Position numbers and translations under genes: made by a program
The notes under the pieces: generated by a model
Told to the model about the DNA's origin: nothing
Database searches by the model: none
Seen by the model: the letters and a program-made list of their open reading frames with translations, nothing else
Source: CAYUYM01 sp964449305
Lineage (GTDB): Bacteria; Bacteroidota; Ignavibacteria; SZUA-365; CAYQST01
Assembly (NCBI GenBank): GCA_964449305.1
Contig: CAYUYM010000093.1
Coordinates: forward strand, 1 to 13,452
Length of the DNA stretch: 13,452 bases
Direction: 5' to 3'
Part shown: one piece after another, positions 1 through 5,840 of the stretch
Layout: every line of letters begins with the position of its first letter
Position numbering within the stretch: position 1 is the stretch's first letter

Positions 1-447
1 CATGAAGCTCTGGCAGAAACGCATGATCTCGTTTGCCGACTTGAACTTCGGATCGAAATCGCTGCCGCCCTTGCCGCCGCCCATCGGGAGCGTGGTGAGG
101 CTGTTCTTGAAGATCTGCTCGAAGCCGAGGAACTTCAGGATGGAAAGCGTCACGCTCGGATGGAAGCGCAGACCGCCCTTGTACGGTCCGATGGCGCTGT
201 TGAACTCGATACGATAGCCACGGTTGATACGGACTTCGCCATTGTCAGCAACCCAGGGAACGCGGAACATGATCTGCCGTTCCGGCTCGACGATGCGCTC
301 GAGAATCTTGGCTTTGCGGTATTCGGGGTGTTTCTCCACAACCGGAAGAAGCGATCCAACCACCTCTTCAACAGCCTGATGAAATTCGGGTTCGTTCTGG
401 TTTTTTGCTTTGACTTCTGCCATGAAGTCGGCTAATGCTGTCGACAT
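1..447 (-). CDS. gdhA: NADP-type glutamate dehydrogenase, N-terminal 149 codons (cut by window edge)
   Basis: Glutamate dehydrogenase interconverts glutamate with 2-oxoglutarate plus ammonia in the cytoplasm, usually in the assimilatory direction for this hexameric bacterial class. The frame opens at ATG 447 (MSTALADFMAEVK) and stays open to base 1, so the C-terminal part, including most of the nucleotide-binding domain, lies outside the window. Visible family signatures are PYKGGLRFHPSV (residues 88-99), FEQIFKNSLTTLPMGGGKGG (109-128) and the SDFDPKFKS stretch after it. K90, K114 and K126 correspond to the substrate-binding and catalytic lysines known in clostridial GDH. A weak AGGA lies 7 bases before the ATG. 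The gene diverges from the hydrolase at 739, and a Bacteroidota-type promoter sits at 522-553. NADP preference is inferred from overall similarity to the GdhA class, since the cofactor-specificity region is not visible. Confidence 0.93.
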   Translation of the reverse strand, partial: MSTALADFMAEVKAKNQNEPEFHQAVEEVVGSLLPVVEKHPEYRKAKILERIVEPERQIMFRVPWVADNGEVRINRGYRIEFNSAIGPYKGGLRFHPSVTLSILKFLGFEQIFKNSLTTLPMGGGKGGSDFDPKFKSANEIMRFCQSFM

Positions 448-521
448 TATGCGTCCTGTAGTGGTGAAAGAATTGGTGGTGAATTGTGCTGGGCAGGTGC
501 TCTGGGCAGCAAATACTGGGA

Positions 522-553
522 CTAAAGTACTCAATCAGGATGTTGAAAGCAAA
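522..553 (-). promoter_or_regulatory. Bacteroidota-type promoter for the glutamate dehydrogenase gene
   Basis: On the minus strand, TTTG (550-553) is separated by exactly 20 bases from TACTTTAG (522-529). The known Bacteroidota primary-sigma consensus is TTTG, 19-21 bases, TAnnTTTG, so only one base of the -7 box differs. Transcription would start near 514, giving a leader of roughly 65 bases before the ATG at 447. The match is read directly; activity is inferred. Confidence 0.6.
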
Positions 554-561
554 AGATTTAG

Positions 562-586
562 GGGAAATCGTGAAAAAAATCGATTA
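562..586 (-). promoter_or_regulatory. Upstream element, copy 1 (GGGAAATCGTGAA ... TCGATTA)
   Basis: On the plus strand GGGAAATCGTGAA (562-574) is followed after 5 bases by TCGATTA (580-586). The same two blocks, in the same order and orientation but 7 bases apart, occur at 4527-4553 ahead of the other minus-strand gene with a long leader. This copy sits just upstream of the -33 box of the gdhA promoter, where an activator site or A/T-rich UP-like element would lie. A 13-base match alone could arise by chance in 13 kb. The paired second block and the shared position ahead of genes are what make it notable. Confidence 0.35.
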
Positions 587-668
587 TTTCGCGCGAATTG
601 GACACGGGAGTTCCGAATATGACGGACAGAGAAGGATGGGGCATGATTTTCCAGGGCGGACACCGTGT

Positions 669-686
669 GGTTGTTGCGTGACAACC
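669..686. other. Small inverted repeat upstream of the hydrolase gene
   Basis: GGTTGT (669-674) and ACAACC (681-686) form 6-base arms around a 6-base centre, about 50 bases before the ATG at 739. It lies in the divergent region between gdhA and the hydrolase and could be an operator. No recognised regulator site is matched and short arms like these are common. Confidence 0.2.
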
Positions 687-725
687 GGAAATCCACGATT
701 TTACCGCCCGACATTCCATTGCCAC

Positions 726-732
726 AAGGAGG
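726..732 (+). promoter_or_regulatory. Strong ribosome-binding site fixing the hydrolase start
   Basis: AAGGAGG lies 6 bases before ATG 739. An in-frame TTG at 733 abuts the motif directly and is therefore too close to be used, so ATG 739 is the start. Confidence 0.8.
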
Positions 733-738
733 TTGTCG

Positions 739-1416
739 ATGCTTCAAATCACCTACCTCAGCCACTCCTGCTTCATCCTCGATGACGGCACGACGCGCCT
801 CATCATCGATCCGTTTCTCACGGGAAATCCCACCGCCCCCATCACCGTTGACGATGTGGAGGTGCAGTACGTCGTGTTGACACATGCGCATGGGGATCAC
901 ATGGGCGATGCCTTTCGCATCGCCGGGCGTTGCGACGCGGAGATCATCGCCGTGAACGAACTGGCGGATCATGCCATATCCAAGGGGCTGCGTGCTCACA
1001 ACATGCACATCGGCGGGGGATGGAATTTCCCATTCGGGCGGCTGAAGTTCACCATCGCCCACCATGGCTCCGCATCGCCCGATGGCGCCTACATGGGTGA
1101 ACCGGCTGGCGTGGTCATCTCCATGGGCGGCAGAAATGTGTATCATTGTGGCGACACCGGTCTGTTTCTCGACATGAAGCTCATCGGATCGCGCACCCAC
1201 ATTGATTGCATGATGGTGCCGATCGGGGACAATTTCACCATGGGCATCGAGGATGCCGTTCTTGCTGTGGAGTTCGTGCGACCGGGCTTTGCCATACCCA
1301 TGCATTACAACACGTTTCCGGTCATCGCCGCTGATCCACAGGCCTTCAAGAAGATCGTGCAGATGAACGGGCGCGAGGCGCGGGTGATGGAATACGGTGA
1401 GACAATGGAAATCTGA
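739..1416 (+). CDS. UPF0173-family metal-dependent hydrolase (metallo-beta-lactamase fold)
   Basis: A 225-residue cytoplasmic protein of the UPF0173 (YtkL-like) branch of the metallo-beta-lactamase superfamily, whose members bind two divalent metals. The full-length family is about 225-230 residues, so this one is intact. Metal ligands are visible: the H-x-H-x-D-H motif THAHGDHMGD with H49, H51, D53 and H54; HHG at 108-110; D139 in YHCGDTG; and H189 in PMHYNTFP. The N-terminal LSHSCF and the TIAHHGSASPDG stretch are typical of this branch, where the physiological substrate is unknown. There is no signal peptide. It is transcribed away from gdhA and in the same direction as the lipoprotein gene 87 bases downstream, with which it may or may not be co-transcribed. 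Confidence 0.9.
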   Translation: MLQITYLSHSCFILDDGTTRLIIDPFLTGNPTAPITVDDVEVQYVVLTHAHGDHMGDAFRIAGRCDAEIIAVNELADHAISKGLRAHNMHIGGGWNFPFGRLKFTIAHHGSASPDGAYMGEPAGVVISMGGRNVYHCGDTGLFLDMKLIGSRTHIDCMMVPIGDNFTMGIEDAVLAVEFVRPGFAIPMHYNTFPVIAADPQAFKKIVQMNGREARVMEYGETMEI

Positions 1417-1456
1417 CCCCCCTTGCTTTTCTCGGGGCGGAGGTGGATTTTTGTGA

Positions 1457-1473
1457 GCCTCTGATGCAGAGGC
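1457..1473. other. Perfect 7-bp hairpin between hydrolase and lipoprotein genes
   Basis: GCCTCTG (1457-1463), ATG loop, CAGAGGC (1467-1473). There is no T-run on either side in the right place, so it is not a standard intrinsic terminator. It could be an mRNA processing or stability hairpin or an operator ahead of the lipoprotein gene at 1504. Confidence 0.35.
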
Positions 1474-1503
1474 GTGATGTTGTCGAACAGTGACCAGATT
1501 TGA

Positions 1504-2235
1504 ATGAAACACATTGCATGGACCGTTGTCCTGCTGACCGTGATGGTCGGCATGAACGGATGTCGATCCGGGCGCGGGATGAGCGCCGAGGAATTTCGCG
1601 AGGCGTCGCAGGAATTTGCACGACACACCACGACGATCGAGGAGAAACGGCAGCAGATTGCGGACATCATCTCCGCGCTGAACCAGAGCACCCCAGGGCG
1701 GGAGCCGCTGCGCGTGGTCGTGCCGGGATCCGGCTTGTCGGATGCCCAAGTGACGATGTTGCGTGAACGCATGGATCAGGAGCACGATGAGGCGGCGATC
1801 GCGATGCTTGAGCACGCCCTCGATCTCAGCGATGAGATCGTGGAGGAATGCAGCGATCTTCGTGACCTCGCCCACAATCTCCCTGATCCGCATGTGGTCC
1901 GGCCAGGGGAGACCCATTACGGCCTCTGCCTCAACTTTCTCCAGAAGCAGCACGGCCTTTCGCGTGCCCAGGCAGATTCGATCATCGACCGCGTGGCGCT
2001 GACGAGCGATCTGGTTGAAGGGTTCAATGTCTGGCTTCTCTATTCCGACGGTTTCTTCGGCACCTTTGTGACACAGGGAAACGCCACCATCTCTCCGAAC
2101 GCCTTTGCACGGGTCATGCGACGGCAGGCCATGGAAACCGCCCGCCGCGAAGGCGCTGCCTCCGTCCTCGACAGTCTCCAACACAACAACTCCCTCCCCG
2201 CAACCATCACGAAACCCCTCGCCGGCACCCGTTGA
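1504..2235 (+). CDS. Putative lipoprotein with a degenerate LysM-like domain
   Basis: A 243-residue envelope protein. Residues 1-19 form a lipoprotein signal (KH start, hydrophobic WTVVLLTVMVG) ending in MNGC, with C20 as the likely lipidated cysteine; M at -3 is a slightly atypical lipobox. Residues about 36-124 are rich in E, Q, R and A with heptad-like spacing and probably form a helical or coiled-coil region. From residue 130, HVVRPGETHYGLCLNF followed 40 residues later by LVEGFNVWLL has the shape of a LysM module (HVV-x-x-GET-x-Y ... L-x-PG-x-x-V-x). A helical insert of about 15 residues enlarges it. It closes with YSDGFFGTFVTQGNATISPN (180-199). Peptidoglycan binding is therefore plausible but inferred. 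There is no clear ribosome-binding site before ATG 1504; the start is chosen for the signal peptide. The C-terminal 40 residues look disordered. No specific family name is assigned. Confidence 0.75.
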   Translation: MKHIAWTVVLLTVMVGMNGCRSGRGMSAEEFREASQEFARHTTTIEEKRQQIADIISALNQSTPGREPLRVVVPGSGLSDAQVTMLRERMDQEHDEAAIAMLEHALDLSDEIVEECSDLRDLAHNLPDPHVVRPGETHYGLCLNFLQKQHGLSRAQADSIIDRVALTSDLVEGFNVWLLYSDGFFGTFVTQGNATISPNAFARVMRRQAMETARREGAASVLDSLQHNNSLPATITKPLAGTR

Positions 2236-2246
2236 CATATGTGTCC

Positions 2247-2268
2247 CGGCAGGCCCACGTGCCTGCCG
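2247..2268. other. Hairpin at left edge of the repeat array (inverted part-unit)
   Basis: CGGCAGGC (2247-2254), six-base loop CCACGT, GCCTGCCG (2261-2268): a perfect 8-bp stem. The left arm is a reverse-complement copy of part of the 15-bp repeat unit, and the right arm is part of the first direct unit. No T-run follows, so a terminator role is unlikely. Confidence 0.6.
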
Positions 2269-2494
2269 TCCACGTGCCTGCCGTCCACGTGCCTGCCGTC
2301 CACGTGCCTNNNNNNNNNNNNNNNNNNNNNNNNNNNNNNNNNNNNNNNNNNNNNNNNNNNNNNNNNNNNNNNNNNNNNNNNNNNNNNNNNNNNNNNNNNN
2401 NNNNNNNNNGCCTGCCGTCCACGTGCCTGCCGTCCACGTGCCTGCCGTCCACGTGCCTGCCGTCCACGTGCCTGCCGTCAACGTGCCTGCCGTC
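2256..2494. repeat. 15-bp tandem repeat array (CACGTGCCTGCCGTC), interrupted by an assembly gap
   Basis: Direct units of CACGTGCCTGCCGTC occupy 2256-2270, 2271-2285 and 2286-2300, with a part-unit at 2301-2309. After 100 Ns there is a part-unit at 2410-2419, then full units at 2420, 2435, 2450 and 2465. A variant unit beginning AACGTG follows at 2480-2494, and a decayed start at 2495. Each unit carries the palindrome CACGTG. Fifteen bases is five codons and the unit has no stop in any of the six frames, which explains long spurious frames through it. It lies between the 3' ends of two convergent genes, so I treat it as a non-coding intergenic minisatellite. True copy number is unknown because of the gap. 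Confidence 0.9.
2310..2409. other. Assembly gap of 100 Ns inside the repeat array
   Basis: Exactly 100 undetermined bases, the usual placeholder for a gap of unknown size. The repeat phase does not carry across: base 2309 is position 9 of the 15-bp unit and base 2410 is position 6, while 100 intervening bases would have put 2410 at position 5. The stated length is thus not a true distance if the array is uninterrupted. Confidence 0.95.
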
Positions 2495-2499
2495 AACAG

Positions 2500-2524
2500 A
2501 AAAGGCGGGCAATGCCCGCCTTTT
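2500..2524. terminator. Bidirectional intrinsic terminator between convergent genes
   Basis: AAAAGGCGGGC (2500-2510), loop AAT, GCCCGCCTTTT (2514-2524): a perfect 11-bp inverted repeat with a GC core and a T-run on each strand. It ends transcripts from the lipoprotein gene (plus) and from the Asp-box protein gene (minus, stop at 2552-2554). It is the clearest terminator in the window. Confidence 0.9.
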
Positions 2525-2551
2525 CCGTTTTGAGACAGTGATGTGTCGGTC

Positions 2552-4477
2552 TTACTTCACCAGCATCATGGTGCGTGAGGCGGTCTGGGAACCGGCCTGG
2601 AGCTTGTAGATGTAGGTGCCGGATCCGAGCTGCGATGCATCGAAGTTGACCGTGTGGCTGCCCATGTCGAGCATTCCGTCGAACACGGTGGCGACTTCCC
2701 TGCCGAGCAGGTTGTAGATCTTCATGCTTGCCCTGGCCGACTCGCGGAGGGTGAAGGAGATCGTTGTGGACGGGTTGAACGGGTTCGGGTAGTTCTGGTT
2801 CAGCGTGAAGGACAGCGGCTCGGTGGTGTTGTCCACAGCCACGGCGGCATCAATGAACACATCGGGCATGTAGAACAGCTGGGCCTCGCTCTGATCGTCG
2901 ACGTCGGGGATGGTCTTGCCAGGGACGAACTCGCCCTCGGCGAAGATGGTGTAGACCATGTGGATGCGGTTGTCGTCACCGACAAACGGGGCAATCTTCG
3001 TGAACTTCTCGCAGATGCTCGGTGTGTTGCTGATGTTGACGATGTCCACCCAGCCACGTGCCGGGGTGTTGCTGCGGATGTCCTTGCCGGTCATGAATAC
3101 ATCATACGTGGTGTCACGCGCGATGGGGGAGACGTGGCCAGCCGGGGTGGTGACGAAGAGTGAATCCGGATCAATCCACTTCGCATAGATCTTGTTTCCA
3201 TCGTAGGACTTCGCGAATTCGTGCTCGTTCCAGATGTTGAAGATGGTCTGCGCCTGTCCTGCCGCACCCGGCGACACGAACTTCTTGAACCACGGGTTGT
3301 TGATGTAGGCGAGGCCGAAGAAATCCCAGCTCGAGCCGTTGTAGGTCACTTCACCGAGGTACGTGCTGTCGAGGGGATAGAAATCGTCACTGGTCACGGT
3401 CACGAGGAAATGCGGCTGCTTCTGCGCATCGATCACCATCGACAGGTTCGGATAGTAGAACCCGTTGGCAGCATCGAAATCCACATTGAGGAAATTCCAC
3501 TCGGTCACAGGAACGAGCACCGGCTGATCCCAGGTCGCGCCGCCATCATTGGAGACGATGTATCCAAGCTTGCTGTCGATGAAGCGGAAGGATCCGTTGT
3601 TATCGGTGAGGATGCCAACAAAGCCGATCGCAATGGTCTGGCCGTCGGGGGAGACGTCGAGCGTCGGGTTGTCATAGATGGTGTAGCCATCGATCAGCGG
3701 AAGCACGATCACGGGGTTGCCCGTATCGATGGTCCAGTTGGAGCCCTGATCTGTCGAGGTCAGCAGGAAGAATTCACCCGTGGCGTAGCCCGTGGAGGGA
3801 TCGATACCCTCGGTGAGGGAGTACATCTTCCCGGTCTGCGGGACGACGGTGACGCGGTTGGGGGCGCCAAGGTCGGGCGGAGAAACGGAGAGCTTCTTCT
3901 TGGCATAGTTGCTGCCAAGAGGACCACCCATGTACGGGATTTCGTAGAAGCCACGCGGTGCGGTTGAATGCAGGTTGCCCCAGATGGCCGCCAGCTTCAC
4001 GTCGCCGCGTGTGGTCGACTTGTTCTGGTTGTGGAGGAGGATGCTCGGGTGGCGGGCAGTGAGCTGGCCGGCATCGTTACCGAGGCCGGTGTTCATCGTG
4101 CCGGATGTGGTCCAGTTCCTGCCACCGTCCGTGGAGGTGCTGAAAACGATCTCACCGGCACCGCCATGCGTGCGGTCGCCACGTTGGATCGTCATCAGGG
4201 TGTTGGTCCAGGGATCCCACGCAATCTGATTGGACGCGCGAAGAAGTGAGGTGTACCCGTTCCACATCCTGCCAACTTCGATGGCTCCTGCGGCGTTCTT
4301 CTTGAGGGTGGGTGTGGAGATCGCATGTCCGGCATCGTCGCCGGGCATGACGATGTGTTGAATCTTCATCTGCTTTTCCGACTGCGGAATCCGGGACATC
4401 TGCTGACCGACTGCGGTTGCGGCCGTCAGACACATGAGCGTTACAAGGATGACTCCCAATTTGGGACCAAATCGCAT
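2552..4477 (-). CDS. Secreted Asp-box (sialidase-like propeller) protein with T9SS type A sorting domain
   Basis: A 641-residue exported protein. The start ATG 4477 is chosen because GGAGG (4483-4487) lies 5 bases before it and a signal peptide follows (RFGPKLGVILVTLMCLTAATA, cleavage near residue 22-26); the frame is open further upstream but without these marks. Three Asp-box motifs are visible: STDGGRNW (115-122), STDQGSNW (241-248) and SNDGGATW (309-316). These mark blades of a sialidase-like beta-propeller, although Asp-boxes alone do not prove glycosidase activity and no catalytic Arg triad could be assigned. Residues 557-641 are a textbook T9SS type A sorting domain: LNQNYPNPFNPSTTISF, then MKIYNLLGREV and LGSGTYIYKL, ending in a short lysine-terminated strand. 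Family knowledge says this domain directs transit of the outer membrane and surface attachment or release. The product is likely an extracellular binding or enzymatic protein; substrate unknown. Confidence 0.88.
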   Translation of the reverse strand: MRFGPKLGVILVTLMCLTAATAVGQQMSRIPQSEKQMKIQHIVMPGDDAGHAISTPTLKKNAAGAIEVGRMWNGYTSLLRASNQIAWDPWTNTLMTIQRGDRTHGGAGEIVFSTSTDGGRNWTTSGTMNTGLGNDAGQLTARHPSILLHNQNKSTTRGDVKLAAIWGNLHSTAPRGFYEIPYMGGPLGSNYAKKKLSVSPPDLGAPNRVTVVPQTGKMYSLTEGIDPSTGYATGEFFLLTSTDQGSNWTIDTGNPVIVLPLIDGYTIYDNPTLDVSPDGQTIAIGFVGILTDNNGSFRFIDSKLGYIVSNDGGATWDQPVLVPVTEWNFLNVDFDAANGFYYPNLSMVIDAQKQPHFLVTVTSDDFYPLDSTYLGEVTYNGSSWDFFGLAYINNPWFKKFVSPGAAGQAQTIFNIWNEHEFAKSYDGNKIYAKWIDPDSLFVTTPAGHVSPIARDTTYDVFMTGKDIRSNTPARGWVDIVNISNTPSICEKFTKIAPFVGDDNRIHMVYTIFAEGEFVPGKTIPDVDDQSEAQLFYMPDVFIDAAVAVDNTTEPLSFTLNQNYPNPFNPSTTISFTLRESARASMKIYNLLGREVATVFDGMLDMGSHTVNFDASQLGSGTYIYKLQAGSQTASRTMMLVK

Positions 4478-4482
4478 CTGAA

Positions 4483-4487
4483 CCTCC
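4483..4487 (-). promoter_or_regulatory. Ribosome-binding site fixing the Asp-box protein start
   Basis: GGAGG on the minus strand, 5 bases before ATG 4477. It rules out the more distant in-frame ATG at 4627, which would add 50 residues ahead of the signal peptide. Confidence 0.8.
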
Positions 4488-4526
4488 GAAATAATGGGTG
4501 AAAGAAGTTTTGTCAGTGTCTTTTCA

Positions 4527-4553
4527 GGGAAATCGTGAAGAAATGTTCGATTA
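4527..4553 (-). promoter_or_regulatory. Upstream element, copy 2 (GGGAAATCGTGAA ... TCGATTA)
   Basis: On the plus strand GGGAAATCGTGAA (4527-4539) and TCGATTA (4547-4553), 7 bases apart, matching the pair at 562-586. It lies 50-76 bases before the Asp-box protein start. A loose promoter candidate (TTAG at 4593-4596, 20 bases, TATTTTTT at 4565-4572, minus strand) would place the element inside the leader instead of upstream of the promoter, so its role is unclear. Confidence 0.3.
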
Positions 4554-4601
4554 CAATTCATCTGAAAAAATACGACGCTGGGGAAAAAATACCTAATGGC
4601 G

Positions 4602-4619
4602 ATGCCTTGGACAAGGCAT
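4602..4619. other. 18-bp near-perfect palindrome downstream of the SPOR gene
   Basis: ATGCCTTG (4602-4609), GA, CAAGGCAT (4612-4619). It lies about 50 bases after the SPOR gene stop and about 125 bases before the start of the Asp-box gene. Read on the minus strand a run of six Ts follows, but only after about 12 bases, which is far for an intrinsic terminator. It may be a weak terminator or a dimeric operator for the Asp-box gene. Confidence 0.4.
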
Positions 4620-4670
4620 TTATCCATCTACGCGAGGTGTGGTGTTCTGTTGCGAAACGTGCCGTCACAT

Positions 4671-5810
4671 TTACCTGCTGTTCTCCAGGATGTACGAGCC
4701 GGTGACGCCTGCCTTGTTCACCAGCTCGCGATATTGCAGCGCCTGCTGGCGCGTGGCAAAGGGGCCGAGCACCACCGAGTACCACGTCTTTCCATCGACG
4801 ATGCGGGAGGTGACAAAGGAGGGAAGGCGTCTGCCTGTCAGATTGGTGTTGGCATTCACCGCAGCGGCCTGCGTGGTGTAGGAACCGGCGACGACAGAGA
4901 AGCCCGTCGTCGGCATCGGGCGCCCCGTGCCACCCTTCTGCGCGGGAGCCGGAGTCCGCTGTGATGGGGCGATTGCCGCCTCGATCGTCAGGAACTTCCT
5001 GTCGGGATCCTCGTCGGGTGTGATGCGCATGCTGTCGATGAAGGCATCGCCTGGGATGGAGGATGCAAGGGAGTCCTTCGCCGCGCGTGCGGCTGCGGCG
5101 CTGTGGAAGGGCCCGATCCATACACGGAAGGTCTTGCGTCGCCCCTTCTCCAGAGGCTCCGTCTCCACCTTGGTGCTGATGCCCTGTCGACGGTAGCGGT
5201 TGGCGAATTGCGTCGCCGCGGACTGTGTGGCAGTCGATGCGATCTGCAGGAAGTAATTCCATTCGCGTTTCACCGCGGGAGCGGGCTGTTCCCCGGCCTT
5301 CTTCTCCACACGCGGCCTCGCTGGCGGTGCCGGGCGTTTCCACAGTGCCTCGATGCGCTGACGGGCTCCGGGCACGAGGTTCGTGAACCAGATGACCGTG
5401 GCGGCACCTGCCAGCACCAGCAGCACGATGAGGAGAAGCCACAACCAGGGACGGCGCGGCACCGGAGTGACGCTGACAGGATGGATGCGATCAGAGGGTG
5501 GGAGTGCGACCGGAGTCGGAGGCTCGGCGGCATCAACCACACGAGGGGGTGGTTCGGCTGCCCGCGACACCCCGGCATCGAATTCGGGGGGATCGTCAGG
5601 GATGGTGCTTCCCGCGCTCTGCCCTCTGGGTGCCGCTGGCGCGGCGGGCGAAGGGGTGGGAGTCGGTCGAGAAGGGTGTGGGGCAGACGCCGGGGATGCG
5701 GGGTGAACAGGTGATGGCACACGTTGTGGCGCGCCTGTCACCGGTGGAGATTTCATCGGGAGATGGTCTGCGTCGTGTTCTTCCTTCCCGACAAAATCAA
5801 ACTTGGACAC
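4671..5810 (-). CDS. One-pass membrane protein with two SPOR domains
   Basis: A 379-residue inner-membrane protein. SPOR domains bind denuded glycan strands of peptidoglycan at division sites. Order of parts: a proline/alanine-rich, likely disordered cytoplasmic segment (about 20-118); basic PRR, then one transmembrane helix (about 122-143, WLWLLLIVLLVLAGAATVIWF); a Pro/Lys-rich linker (158-182); SPOR 1 (about 185-275, starting YFLQIASTATQSAA and containing FRVWIGPF); a second linker; SPOR 2 (about 302-377, FSVVAGSYTTQAAA ... WYSVVLGPFATRQQAL). The topology, N-in with periplasmic SPOR, resembles FtsN/DedD-type proteins. The start is GTG 5810, supported by AGGAG six bases upstream; an earlier ATG is not available in a sensible place. 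It follows the TPR gene after 30 bases and is probably co-transcribed. Function at division or in cell-wall scaffolding is inferred. Confidence 0.88.
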   Translation of the reverse strand: MSKFDFVGKEEHDADHLPMKSPPVTGAPQRVPSPVHPASPASAPHPSRPTPTPSPAAPAAPRGQSAGSTIPDDPPEFDAGVSRAAEPPPRVVDAAEPPTPVALPPSDRIHPVSVTPVPRRPWLWLLLIVLLVLAGAATVIWFTNLVPGARQRIEALWKRPAPPARPRVEKKAGEQPAPAVKREWNYFLQIASTATQSAATQFANRYRRQGISTKVETEPLEKGRRKTFRVWIGPFHSAAAARAAKDSLASSIPGDAFIDSMRITPDEDPDRKFLTIEAAIAPSQRTPAPAQKGGTGRPMPTTGFSVVAGSYTTQAAAVNANTNLTGRRLPSFVTSRIVDGKTWYSVVLGPFATRQQALQYRELVNKAGVTGSYILENSR

Positions 5811-5816
5811 TGTGCA

Positions 5817-5821
5817 CTCCT
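5817..5821 (-). promoter_or_regulatory. Ribosome-binding site supporting the GTG start of the SPOR gene
   Basis: AGGAG on the minus strand, 6 bases before GTG 5810, lying in the 30-base gap after the TPR gene stop. Confidence 0.65.
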
Positions 5822-5840
5822 GGCCTCACCGCGTCATGCG

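Noticed and set aside
1417..1456. CCCC/GGGG pairing after the hydrolase stop followed by TTTTT, as a terminator
   Set aside because: Only about four pairs form across an 11-base loop, and the T-run begins about 13 bases later.
2420..2494. The repeat array as a CRISPR
   Set aside because: Units are contiguous with no spacers and are only 15 bp long; no cas genes are present.
535..2496. A 653-codon minus-strand frame through the hydrolase, lipoprotein and repeat array
   Set aside because: It is antisense to two real genes and is kept open by the stop-free 15-bp repeat and the N-gap. It has no start signal or domain.
2232..2541. Proteins made of VPAVH, CLPST or DGRHV repeats across the array
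   Set aside because: All six frames are open because the unit lacks stops. None has a ribosome-binding site, the frames include Ns, and a terminator follows directly.
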